Shown one piece after another: positions 7,775 through 13,603 of a stretch of DNA of 16,279 nt. Under the pieces are notes generated by a model. It searched no databases. It saw only the letters and a list, made by a program, of their open reading frames with translations, and was not told where the DNA came from. The position numbers and the translations under genes are program-made. Where the stretch lies: assembly GCA_001796965.1 (NCBI GenBank), contig MGOA01000078.1, forward strand, positions 1 through 16,279, written 5' to 3'. Position 1 is the stretch's first letter, and each line of letters starts with the position of its first letter. The DNA is from Chloroflexi bacterium RBG_16_64_43. Its GTDB lineage: Bacteria > Chloroflexota > Anaerolineae > Anaerolineales > RBG-16-64-43.

Positions 7775-8587
7775 ATGATCGACCTGCGCCGGCTGCTCGA
7801 ACCCGCTCACGCCTTCCTAGCCGGCGTGCCGGCTGGCACGGCGCTGGCGGCGGAGGCTCGCACGAGCGACCTCGACCAACTGGCACGGTCCGTGGCCATG
7901 GACCATCCGCTGCCCATGGCGCGCGAGGTGCCGCGGCTGATAGACCACACGATCCTCAAGCCGGAGGCCGGCCCGGCCGAGATCGAGCAGTTGTGTCAGG
8001 AAGCCCGTCAGGCGGCCTTCGCCAGTGTGTGCGTCAATTCGGGCCATGTGGAACGGGCAGCGAAGAGTCTGGTGGGCAGCGGGGTGAAGGTGAGCGCGGT
8101 GGTCGGCTTTCCGTTGGGTGCCGCCGCCACGCTGGCCAAGGCACTCGAGACCGCCGCAGCCATCGAGGATGGGGCACTTGAGATCGACATGGTACTGGCG
8201 ATTGGTTTGCTGCGGGCCGCGGACTACGAGGCTGTCGCGGCCGACATCGCTGCGGTGGCGGCGGTAGCCCACGCCGGCGGCGCGCTGTTGAAAGTGATCT
8301 TCGAGAACGCGCTGCTCACACCGGCGCAGCAAGCCGCCGCCTGCCTGCTGTCGGTGGCGGCGGGCGCGGAGTTCGTCAAGACCTCCAGCGGGTTCGGCCC
8401 GAGCGGGGCCGAGGAGGCCGACGTGCGGCGGATGCGTGCGATTGTGGGGCCCCAGGTCGGAGTCAAAGCGGCCGGTGGGATTCGCTCGCGCGCGGATCTC
8501 GAACGCATGGTGCGCGCCGGCGCCAACCGCGTCGGCACCTCCAGTGGAGTCAAGATCATGCAAGAGTATGCGCGGGGGCAGGCCTAA
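7775..8587 (+). CDS. deoC: Deoxyribose-phosphate aldolase with N-terminal extension
   Basis: DeoC splits 2-deoxyribose-5-phosphate into acetaldehyde and glyceraldehyde-3-phosphate, salvaging deoxynucleosides in the cytoplasm. The TIM-barrel core starts near residue 53 (RLIDHTILKPEA). Active-site elements are Asp138 in EIDMVLAIG, the Schiff-base Lys202 in FVKTSSGFGPSG, and Lys231 in GVKAAGGIRS. The protein is 270 residues against about 215-225 for the common short family, because of about 50 extra N-terminal residues. The ATG at 7775 was kept since it follows lepB by 10 bp after an AGGCGG sequence. In-frame ATGs at residues 42 and 48 would give the short form. No other deoxynucleoside salvage gene (deoA, deoD, cdd) is in the window. 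The next gene begins 1 bp after the stop. Confidence 0.95.
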   Translation: MIDLRRLLEPAHAFLAGVPAGTALAAEARTSDLDQLARSVAMDHPLPMAREVPRLIDHTILKPEAGPAEIEQLCQEARQAAFASVCVNSGHVERAAKSLVGSGVKVSAVVGFPLGAAATLAKALETAAAIEDGALEIDMVLAIGLLRAADYEAVAADIAAVAAVAHAGGALLKVIFENALLTPAQQAAACLLSVAAGAEFVKTSSGFGPSGAEEADVRRMRAIVGPQVGVKAAGGIRSRADLERMVRAGANRVGTSSGVKIMQEYARGQA

Positions 8588-8588
8588 A

Positions 8589-8891
8589 ATGAACGCGCCG
8601 ACGAAAGAACCCGCAGAGACTTGCGCGGAGTGCCAGGTGGGCATGTTGCGGCCGCGCAGTGTGCCGTATTACGCCCACCTGGATGCGCTGCTGATCACCG
8701 TGCCAGATTTCCCGGCCTGGGTGTGCGATGTGTGCAGCCACTGTGAGTACGATGAGGCCGCCCTGGACGACCTGCGCGCCATCCTCGGGCCGAACGCCTC
8801 GCTGCCTGAGGACAGCTCGCGCCAGCGGCGCATGCCACCCAGCGATTCTCCTTCCTGGTCGATCGAACTCAACCCGCGCGGACGCACCTGA
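8589..8891 (+). CDS. YgiT-type zinc-finger protein
   Basis: A 100-residue protein with the YgiT/MqsA-type metal-binding pattern: Cys12-x2-Cys15, then about 30 residues with LLITVPDFPAWVC, then Cys46-x2-Cys49 and a further Cys52. In the family this domain binds one zinc and often forms the N-terminal half of an antitoxin. The tail here (residues 60-100) is Pro/Ser/Arg-rich and does not look like the helix-turn-helix domain of MqsA, and no MqsR toxin gene is next to it. The ATG at 8589 is one base after the deoC stop, so it is almost certainly translated from the same message. The frame is open upstream, but there it would run inside deoC. Function unknown; a metal-binding accessory or orphan antitoxin-like protein is possible. 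Confidence 0.85.
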   Translation: MNAPTKEPAETCAECQVGMLRPRSVPYYAHLDALLITVPDFPAWVCDVCSHCEYDEAALDDLRAILGPNASLPEDSSRQRRMPPSDSPSWSIELNPRGRT

Positions 8892-8990
8892 GCCGGCCGG
8901 CGGCTGCGCTGACCCATGCGCCTCGGCGGCGGTGCGAACCTCACGGCCGGGCGGCGCAGCACGCCTGAGGCTCTCGGCCGACACGTACCC

Positions 8991-10226
8991 ATGCCCAACC
9001 CGGTCCTCGAAGTGCATATCGAAACCCATGCCTACGGCGGCGAGTGTCTGGCGCGCGCAGCAGACGGCCGGCGCCTCTTCGTGCGCGGCGCGGCGCCGGG
9101 CGAGCTGGCGCGCGTGCAGGTCACCGAAGAACGGCCGAGCTATCTGCGGGCGCGCACGGTGGAGGTGCTGCGGCCGTCGGCGCTGCGCGTGACCCCGCGC
9201 TGCGTTCATTTTGGTGAGTGCGGAGGATGTCATCTTCAGCATCTAAAGTACTCGGCCCAACTGGGCGCCAAGGGCGACGTGCTGCTTGAACAACTGCGCC
9301 GATTGGGCGGGCTCGAAACCGTCCCGCTGCAAGAGGCGATTGCCTCCCCGGCCGAATGGAACTACCGCAATCACGTACAGTTCTCTTTGGCGGCGGACGG
9401 CCGGCTGGGATATATGCGTCAGGGCTCGCGGCACGTGCTGCCTATTCGCGAATGCCATTTGCCGGAGCCCCGGCTGGACGAAATCTGGCCGGCGCTCGAC
9501 ATGCGCGAGGCACACGGCATCACTCAGGTGGGGCTGCGCACCGACAGCGAAGGCGAGACGATGGTAATACTGGAGGGCGGGGAGGCCGGCCTGCCCGAGG
9601 TGGAGGTCGAGCGCCCTGTGTCAGTGGCCTGGATTGCGCCAGGCCGCCCGAGCAGTGTCTTGGTCGGCCAGGACGCGCTGCACTATACGGTGAGCGGCCA
9701 GAGTTACACCGTTTCGCCCGGCAGCTTCTTCCAAATCAACACGGGCCTGCTGCCAACGCTCGTCGAGCGAGTCCTGGCGCTGGCGGAGGTCGGAGCGGGA
9801 GATACGGCGCTGGATGTGTATTGCGGCGTGGGATTATTCAGTGCATTTCTGGCGAAGCAGGCCGCACGCGTCGTGGCCGTCGAAGCCTCGCCCTCGGCAG
9901 CGGAGGATTTCGAGGACAACCTGGCCTCCTTCGACAATGTCGAATTGTATGAGGCCACCGCCGCGGCCGTTCTGCCTCACTTGGAGCTGCGACCCCAGGT
10001 CGCCGTGGTCGATCCGCCGCGCGCGGGCATAGATCGAGCGGCCCTGGCCGGGCTGGTGGGCCTCGCCCCGCCGCGCATCGTCTATGTGTCCTGCGATCCG
10101 TCGACCCTCGCACGCGATGCCCGCGCGCTGCTGTCGGCCGGGTACAGCCTGGCCGCGCTCATTCCGATTGACCTCTTTCCGCAAACCTACCATATCGAAT
10201 CAATCAGCCTGTGGCGCGCCCCGTGA
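8991..10226 (+). CDS. rlmD: RlmD/RumA-type 4Fe-4S RNA (uracil-5)-methyltransferase
   Basis: It probably methylates C5 of a uridine in 23S rRNA using S-adenosylmethionine. 411 residues. An N-terminal TRAM-like beta domain covers about 1-60. A 4Fe-4S cluster site is formed by Cys71, Cys77 and Cys80 (C-x5-CGGC) and Cys155 in IRECHL. The SAM-binding motif is LDVYCGVGLFSAF at 274-286, followed by VVDPPRAG at 339-346. The catalytic Cys368 lies in YVSCDP, with a C-terminal FPQTYHIESISLW. The cluster and TRAM domain favour RlmD/RlmCD over the cluster-free TrmA, but the exact uridine cannot be told. ATG 8991 was chosen because homology begins there; the frame stays open to ATG 8916, whose 25 extra residues look unstructured. 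Neither start has a clear Shine-Dalgarno. suhB starts 27 bp downstream. Confidence 0.92.
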   Translation: MPNPVLEVHIETHAYGGECLARAADGRRLFVRGAAPGELARVQVTEERPSYLRARTVEVLRPSALRVTPRCVHFGECGGCHLQHLKYSAQLGAKGDVLLEQLRRLGGLETVPLQEAIASPAEWNYRNHVQFSLAADGRLGYMRQGSRHVLPIRECHLPEPRLDEIWPALDMREAHGITQVGLRTDSEGETMVILEGGEAGLPEVEVERPVSVAWIAPGRPSSVLVGQDALHYTVSGQSYTVSPGSFFQINTGLLPTLVERVLALAEVGAGDTALDVYCGVGLFSAFLAKQAARVVAVEASPSAAEDFEDNLASFDNVELYEATAAAVLPHLELRPQVAVVDPPRAGIDRAALAGLVGLAPPRIVYVSCDPSTLARDARALLSAGYSLAALIPIDLFPQTYHIESISLWRAP

Positions 10227-10253
10227 GCCGCGCGCAGCGACAAGGTGGAGGAT

Positions 10254-11072
10254 ATGCAGCATAGCCGCGAGATGGACCTAATGACCCGCTTGGCGCATGA
10301 AGCGGGGGAGATTCTGCGTGAGGGCTATGGCACCGCGATGCACGTGGAACACAAAGGCCCGGCCGATCTGGTGACCGAGTTCGACCGGCGGTCGGAGACC
10401 TTGATCTTGGAGGCCATCCGCCGCGCCTATCCCGAAGATGCTCTGCTCTCCGAGGAGAGCGGTGCAAACGGCGTGCAGGCGGAACGAACTTGGATCGTCG
10501 ACCCGCTGGACGGGACGACCAATTTCACACACGGCATTCCGATCTTTGCCGTGACCATGGCGCTGATGGATTCAGCCGGGCTGCGACTGGGAATCGTCTA
10601 CGACCCTCTGCGGAACGAGACCTTTTGGGCGGAACGCGGCGCGGGGGCCTACCTCGACGACCGGCGGTTGCGGGTTTCGCAGGTCGGGGAATTGGGACGC
10701 AGCCTGTTGGTCACTGGGTTTCCCTATGATATGGCGACCACGCGCTTCAATAATCTCGATCACTACGGCCGATTCGCGACGCGCTGCCAGGGCGTCAGGC
10801 GCCTCGGTTCGGCGGCTCTCGACTTGGCCTACCTGGCGGCGGGGCGCTTTGAGGGCTATTGGGACTTGCAGCTCAGCCCATGGGATGTGGCCGCGGGCGC
10901 GCTTCTGATCGAGGAGGCCGGCGGTCGCGTGACCAACGTGCACGGCGGAGCCGACATTCTGCAAGAGGACCTCACGCTTCTGGCCACCAACGGCCGCGTG
11001 CACGCGGCGATGCTCGAGGTGCTTGCGCAGGGCGCCATTCCTCCGGCGCCGAGTGTGCGCGCTCGCGGCTAG
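10254..11072 (+). CDS. suhB: Inositol-1-monophosphatase family phosphatase
   Basis: A Mg-dependent phosphatase of the IMPase/SuhB family, hydrolysing inositol-1-phosphate or related sugar phosphates. 272 residues, the usual length. Metal-site residues are visible: EES at 67-69 (LLSEESG), DPLDGTTNF at 83-91 and WDVAAGALLIEEAGG at 210-224. The start is slightly uncertain. ATG 10254 has AAGG 8 nt upstream and GGAGG almost touching it. GTG 10245 and ATGs at 10272 and 10281 are alternatives that change only the first few residues. It is the last plus-strand gene of the lepB run. A hairpin (11104-11137) lies shortly after the stop. The true substrate (inositol phosphate, fructose-1,6-bisphosphate or 3'-phosphoadenosine compounds) cannot be assigned from these motifs alone. 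Confidence 0.94.
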   Translation: MQHSREMDLMTRLAHEAGEILREGYGTAMHVEHKGPADLVTEFDRRSETLILEAIRRAYPEDALLSEESGANGVQAERTWIVDPLDGTTNFTHGIPIFAVTMALMDSAGLRLGIVYDPLRNETFWAERGAGAYLDDRRLRVSQVGELGRSLLVTGFPYDMATTRFNNLDHYGRFATRCQGVRRLGSAALDLAYLAAGRFEGYWDLQLSPWDVAAGALLIEEAGGRVTNVHGGADILQEDLTLLATNGRVHAAMLEVLAQGAIPPAPSVRARG

Positions 11073-11103
11073 ACTCTGTCCCGCCGTTCCTGGTCATGCT
11101 GTA

Positions 11104-11137
11104 ACGAGGCCCTTTCAACTGAACGAGAGGGCCTCGT
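11104..11137. terminator. Hairpin between convergent suhB and the ABM gene
   Basis: ACGAGGCCCT (11104-11113) is perfectly complementary to AGGGCCTCGT (11128-11137). A U-G wobble and two more pairs extend the RNA stem to 13 bp (11104-11116 with 11125-11137) around an 8-nt loop. It lies 31 bp past the suhB stop and includes the last codons and the stop of the opposing gene (11115-11117). Neither side has a real T-run, so it may work as a weak bidirectional or Rho-assisted terminator, or protect 3' ends. Confidence 0.6.
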
Positions 11138-11420
11138 AATGCTCGACGGTTGGCTCGAGAGCAAGCAGGAAGCGGCGATCTTCGGGGTAGTAGACCGCCC
11201 GGGTGATGTCGTCGCCCGCAAAGGCGCGTATGGCGGCCTCGTCTTCCCACAATGAGATGAAGATGAAACGCGTCCCGTCGGCTGCCGGCTGGTGGAAGAT
11301 GAATACGCCCCGGTTGCCGGGTGTGGCCCGGCACTCGCGCACGCCGGTGTGTTGCAGGTAGGCAAGGTACGCAGCTTCGTCCTCGGTGCGAGTCGTGCCT
11401 CTCCAAGTGCGAGCGATCAT
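11115..11420 (-). CDS. Small ABM-fold (antibiotic biosynthesis monooxygenase-like) protein
   Basis: A 101-residue protein resembling the dimeric ferredoxin-like ABM domain family. Seen are an opening strand MIARTWRGTT, a helix (DEAAYLAYLQHTGVRECRAT), GNRGVFIFHQ, a strand/turn FIFISLWEDEAAIRAFAG, then AVYYPEDRRFLL and a final EPTVEHYEALSF. The SLWEDEAAIRAFAG and VEHYE pattern is typical of the YdhR-like or hypothetical ABM proteins that metabolise or sense small aromatic compounds. No cofactor is expected in this fold. The start is decided by a strong AGGAGAG (11434-11428) exactly 7 nt before ATG 11420. The frame is open for 34 more codons upstream, but those run through a repeat. It may share a transcript with the 78-residue gene 204 bp upstream on the same strand, under control of the divergent CGNR regulator (inference). 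Confidence 0.85.
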   Translation of the reverse strand: MIARTWRGTTRTEDEAAYLAYLQHTGVRECRATPGNRGVFIFHQPAADGTRFIFISLWEDEAAIRAFAGDDITRAVYYPEDRRFLLALEPTVEHYEALSFS

Positions 11421-11427
11421 GGGATTT

Positions 11428-11434
11428 CTCTCCT
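11428..11434 (-). promoter_or_regulatory. Ribosome binding site deciding the ABM gene start
   Basis: AGGAGAG on the minus strand, with a 7-nt spacer to ATG at 11420. It fixes the 101-residue form over the 135-residue open frame. Confidence 0.8.
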
Positions 11435-11446
11435 GCATTTGATGTG

Positions 11447-11597
11447 ATTGTCGTTGCGGGTCGTGTTGCGTCTCGAAGAGGCAAAGCTCTCCCCGGCCGT
11501 TTCGGTTGGCATGCCCTGCCATCGTGCTGGCGGGTCGCAGTCCTGCTGATGTCGGAGCCGAGATTCCTCGGGGGCTGCGCTGCCTCGGAATGACAGG
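11447..11597. repeat. Degenerate MITE/REP-like repeat element
   Basis: About 150 bp without a credible gene, flanked by imperfect terminal inverted repeats. TTGTCGTTGCGGG (11448-11460) matches the reverse complement of 11584-11596 (CTGTCATTCCGAG) at 9 of 13 positions. The right half holds an imperfect hairpin whose outer arms are ATTCC and GGAAT (11562-11590). I recall very similar GATTCCTCG...CGGAATGACA cores as short dispersed repeats in Chloroflexota and other genomes; this is memory, not a search. It carries no transposase and could only move in trans. Confidence 0.45.
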
Positions 11598-11624
11598 GAA
11601 GCCGGCTTGGGAAAGCGGCCCACC

Positions 11625-11861
11625 TTAACCGCCGGCCGCTTCGTAATCGGCTCGGCCATCACCTTGCGGACTGAGCGCCTCGGAGGTGCGCAGCGCCACG
11701 CGTGCGACATAGCGCAGCACGCGCGCTGCAGCGCGGCGCGAAGCTCGCCGGCGCGGCGGGCGCGGAAATGCGACTCCCAGCAAGCGCTCCTGCTTGGCTT
11801 CGCACAGCAGATCCAGGTAGTGCTCATGCTGCACCAGCCGGGTTGCCTGGCTGAACTCCAT
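11625..11861 (-). CDS. 78-residue protein of unknown function
   Basis: I do not recognise this gene. It is supported by a perfect AAGGAGG Shine-Dalgarno (11875-11869) with an ideal 7-nt spacer before ATG 11861; a longer start at 11921 lacks this. The N-terminus (residues 1-28, MEFSQATRLVQHEHYLDLLC and following EAKQERLL) looks like a charged helix. The middle (29-48) is very Arg/Pro/Ala-rich. Residues 44-63 (AAARVLRYVARVALRTSEAL) can form a basic amphipathic helix, and the tail is acidic. This layout resembles the many short, basic, unnamed proteins of Chloroflexota and Actinomycetota. No signal peptide or cysteine pair is seen. It is divergent from the CGNR regulator, and their start regions share the dyad at 11921-11948. 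A pseudogene is unlikely given the intact frame and ribosome site. Confidence 0.6.
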   Translation of the reverse strand: MEFSQATRLVQHEHYLDLLCEAKQERLLGVAFPRPPRRRASRRAAARVLRYVARVALRTSEALSPQGDGRADYEAAGG

Positions 11862-11868
11862 ACCCCAC

Positions 11869-11875
11869 CCTCCTT
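11869..11875 (-). promoter_or_regulatory. Consensus ribosome binding site of the 78-residue gene
   Basis: AAGGAGG on the minus strand, 7 nt before ATG 11861, fully complementary to the 16S anti-Shine-Dalgarno. It is the main evidence that this small gene is translated and that its start is 11861. Confidence 0.75.
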
Positions 11876-11905
11876 GGGTTGCGCCGCCACTCCCCGGGCG
11901 GCCGC

Positions 11906-11934
11906 TTGACTTGCGGAACATAACCTGCTAAACT
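11906..11934 (+). promoter_or_regulatory. Promoter of the CGNR regulator gene
   Basis: TTGACT (11906-11911) matches the -35 consensus at 5 of 6 positions. After 17 bp comes TAAACT (11929-11934), preceded by TGC, which gives an extended -10. Transcription would start near 11941. The -10 and start site lie inside the first dyad (11921-11948), so a bound protein would block it. Confidence 0.65.
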
Positions 11935-11948
11935 GTCTAAGCTGGTTA
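11921..11948. promoter_or_regulatory. Operator candidate 1 (28-bp dyad over -10/+1)
   Basis: Imperfect inverted repeat with outer half-sites TAACC (11921-11925) and GGTTA (11944-11948). The inner sequence continues the symmetry: TAACCTGCTAA on the left and the reverse complement TAACCAGCTTA on the right agree at 9 of 11 bases. It covers the CGNR -10 and start site. It would also cover a weak minus-strand -10 (TATGTT, 11922-11917) for the divergent 78-residue gene. Confidence 0.55.
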
Positions 11949-11967
11949 GATCATACATCGATGGATG

Positions 11968-11995
11968 TAACCTGTCAAGCAACATTTGAGGGTTA
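11968..11995. promoter_or_regulatory. Operator candidate 2 (second dyad in the leader)
   Basis: A second TAACC (11968-11972) and GGTTA (11991-11995) pair with the same 23-bp start-to-start spacing as the first dyad. It shares TAACCTG and GGTTA exactly with copy 1, and 17 of 28 bases overall. Inner arms TCAA and TTGA are nearly symmetric. It lies in the leader just before the ribosome binding site at 12001. Confidence 0.5.
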
Positions 11996-12008
11996 TTCTT
12001 GGAGGGGT

Positions 12009-12677
12009 ATGACCGTGAGAATCGAGCCGAAACCTGCCAAGAATCCAGGTTCCCTGGCGGGAGCGCTATGTCTGGATTTTGCCAACACGGCTGAGTGGCA
12101 TGCCAGCGACCATCCCCGGGAACGATTGACGGGCTACGCCGAACTGTTGGCCTGGGCCAAACGCAGGGGAGTCCTCGGCGAAAAAGAGATCCGGGCGCTC
12201 TCGCTCGAGGCTGGGCGCCGTCCGCAGGAAGCCGTGCGCGTCCTGCGCCGGGCGGTCGAGTTGCGAGAGGCGATCTATCGGGTTTTCAGCAACCTGGCCC
12301 ACGCCAAGCCTGCGCCACGATCAGCGCTCGATCTGCTGAATGCTGAGCTTGCCGAATCTCTCGGGCAGGCCCGTCTGCGGGCCGGCCCGGCCGGATTCAC
12401 CTGGGGATGGGCGGAGAGCCCGGGCGCGCTTGAGCGCGTGCTGTGGCCGGTGATGCGATCGGCCGCCGACCTGCTCACCTCGGATCTTGCATCGCGCGTG
12501 GGCCAATGCCAGGATGACCGCGGCTGCGGGTGGCTGTTCATCGACACCAGCCGCAACCACACGCGGCGCTGGTGCGCGATGGACGATTGCGGCAACCGCG
12601 CCAAGGCGCGCCGTCACTATCAGCGCACACAGAAAAACCGCAGCGACGTTGAGGTCGAGCAGCCCGCCCAAACGTAA
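12009..12677 (+). CDS. CGNR zinc-finger transcriptional regulator
   Basis: A 222-residue protein of the CGNR family: an N-terminal ABATE-type domain (GALCLDFANTAEW near 18-30, then mostly helices) and a C-terminal zinc finger. The finger has Cys167-x5-Cys173, then WLFIDTSRNHTRRWCAMDDC with Cys189 and Cys194, and the signature CGNR at 194-197, followed by a basic helix. Such proteins are thought to bind DNA, and many sit beside small-molecule or resistance genes. The start is not certain. ATG 12009 has GGAGG only 3 nt away. GTG 12015 has better spacing (9 nt). ATG 11961 is in frame but lacks a ribosome site and lies over the second dyad. The two tandem dyads upstream suggest autoregulation and control of the divergent 78-residue and ABM genes; this is inference. 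Confidence 0.9.
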   Translation: MTVRIEPKPAKNPGSLAGALCLDFANTAEWHASDHPRERLTGYAELLAWAKRRGVLGEKEIRALSLEAGRRPQEAVRVLRRAVELREAIYRVFSNLAHAKPAPRSALDLLNAELAESLGQARLRAGPAGFTWGWAESPGALERVLWPVMRSAADLLTSDLASRVGQCQDDRGCGWLFIDTSRNHTRRWCAMDDCGNRAKARRHYQRTQKNRSDVEVEQPAQT

Positions 12678-12732
12678 CCCTCATCTTCGCATGCATGGCC
12701 CCGCCTGAGCTCAACCATTGCCCAAACGAGAA

Positions 12733-12758
12733 GCGGCCCTCCCCAACGGGAGGGCCGC
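12733..12758. terminator. Bidirectional intrinsic terminator between CGNR and surE
   Basis: GCGGCCCTCCC (12733-12743) and GGGAGGGCCGC (12748-12758) form a perfect 11-bp stem with a CAAC loop. On the plus strand a T-rich tract follows (CATTTCTCCTTTT). On the minus strand TTCTCGTTT follows. It lies 55 bp after the CGNR stop and 26 bp past the surE stop, so it serves both convergent genes. Confidence 0.88.
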
Positions 12759-12784
12759 AGTCATTTCTCCTTTTGCCTGCTGGG

Positions 12785-13603
12785 TTACGAATGCTTTCCG
12801 TTTTGTAGTGCGAGCGTCAATTGGCTCAGATCCAGGCGCGAAGTGAGGTCCAGGCTGAGGGGCGTGACAGCAACTTGCTGCAGCACACGCAGCACATACA
12901 CATCCGAGTCGGGTTCGAGATTCGGATCGAGCTGGGCTCGGTACCACAGGCGGCGCGGTTTGTCGCTATCGGGTTCGGCCGGGACGACCGGAATATAGTA
13001 GCGCGTGCGCGAGACACGGCATACCTGCCACGGCGTGGCGGGCGTGGCCGCCGCGGGGACCTCCACCTTGAGCACGTCCAGGTCGGAGGCCTGCAGGCCG
13101 TCGAGCAAGCGCTGCGCAAATAGCGCGGCGAAATGAGCCGCTGCGCCGAAGTCGACATGATCCGCCAGCGACAGATGATCGCGCGGGTCGACCTCCAGCG
13201 AGATGGCCAAGCTGGGGATACCCAGTGAGGCAGCTTCCAGCGCCGCGCCGACTGTGCCCGAAATCGTCACCCCGCTGCCAATGTTCTCGCCGTAGTTGAT
13301 GCCGGCCACGACCAGATCCGGACGAGTGGGCATGACTTCCCACACGGCATGTTCCACCGCCTGAGCCGGCGTGCCGGCCACGGCGAAGACCTGCCATGCT
13401 TGACCGTCGACCTCTACCTGTTCCTCGTGGATGGTGCCGCGCGTGTGGGGCGGCATGCTGCGCCCGGCGCCGGACCACTGTTCGACCGGCGCGGCGACGG
13501 TGACGAAACCCAGCGACGAGAGGGCCTTGGCCGCCGCCCACAAGCCGGGCGAACGGATGCCATCGTCATTTGTCAGCAGGATGTTCTTTTTGGATGAACC
13601 CAT
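12785..13603 (-). CDS. surE: 5'/3'-nucleotidase SurE
   Basis: SurE is a metal-dependent nucleoside monophosphate phosphatase linked to stationary-phase survival. 272 residues. The opening KNILLTNDDG holds Asp13 and Asp14 of the metal site. Further metal or active-site elements are Ser44 (EQWSGAGRS) and Asn103 in VAGINYGENIG. The family core TISGTVGAALEAASLGIPSLAIS spans 113-135, with VTISGTV where YSGTV is usual. The C-terminal 90 residues are longer and less conserved, as in other SurE proteins. ATG 13603 was chosen because homology starts there and AAGG (13613-13610) lies 6 nt before it; the upstream ATG at 13636 adds 11 residues inside nfeD. It overlaps the 3' end of nfeD by 38 bp, so the two are very likely co-transcribed from upstream of nfeD. 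Confidence 0.95.
   Translation of the reverse strand: MGSSKKNILLTNDDGIRSPGLWAAAKALSSLGFVTVAAPVEQWSGAGRSMPPHTRGTIHEEQVEVDGQAWQVFAVAGTPAQAVEHAVWEVMPTRPDLVVAGINYGENIGSGVTISGTVGAALEAASLGIPSLAISLEVDPRDHLSLADHVDFGAAAHFAALFAQRLLDGLQASDLDVLKVEVPAAATPATPWQVCRVSRTRYYIPVVPAEPDSDKPRRLWYRAQLDPNLEPDSDVYVLRVLQQVAVTPLSLDLTSRLDLSQLTLALQNGKHS

Noticed and set aside
8892..8990. Possible extra N-terminus of the rRNA methyltransferase (from ATG 8916)
   Set aside because: The 25 added residues show no family similarity and there is no ribosome site. The TRAM-like domain begins just after ATG 8991.
11417..11890. 157-codon minus-strand frame through the repeat and the 78-residue gene
   Set aside because: It has no ribosome site, runs through the MITE-like repeat and competes with a frame that has a perfect Shine-Dalgarno.
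11961..12008. ATG 11961 as the CGNR start
   Set aside because: In frame, but without a ribosome site and lying over the second dyad. GGAGG at 12001 supports a start at 12009 or 12015.
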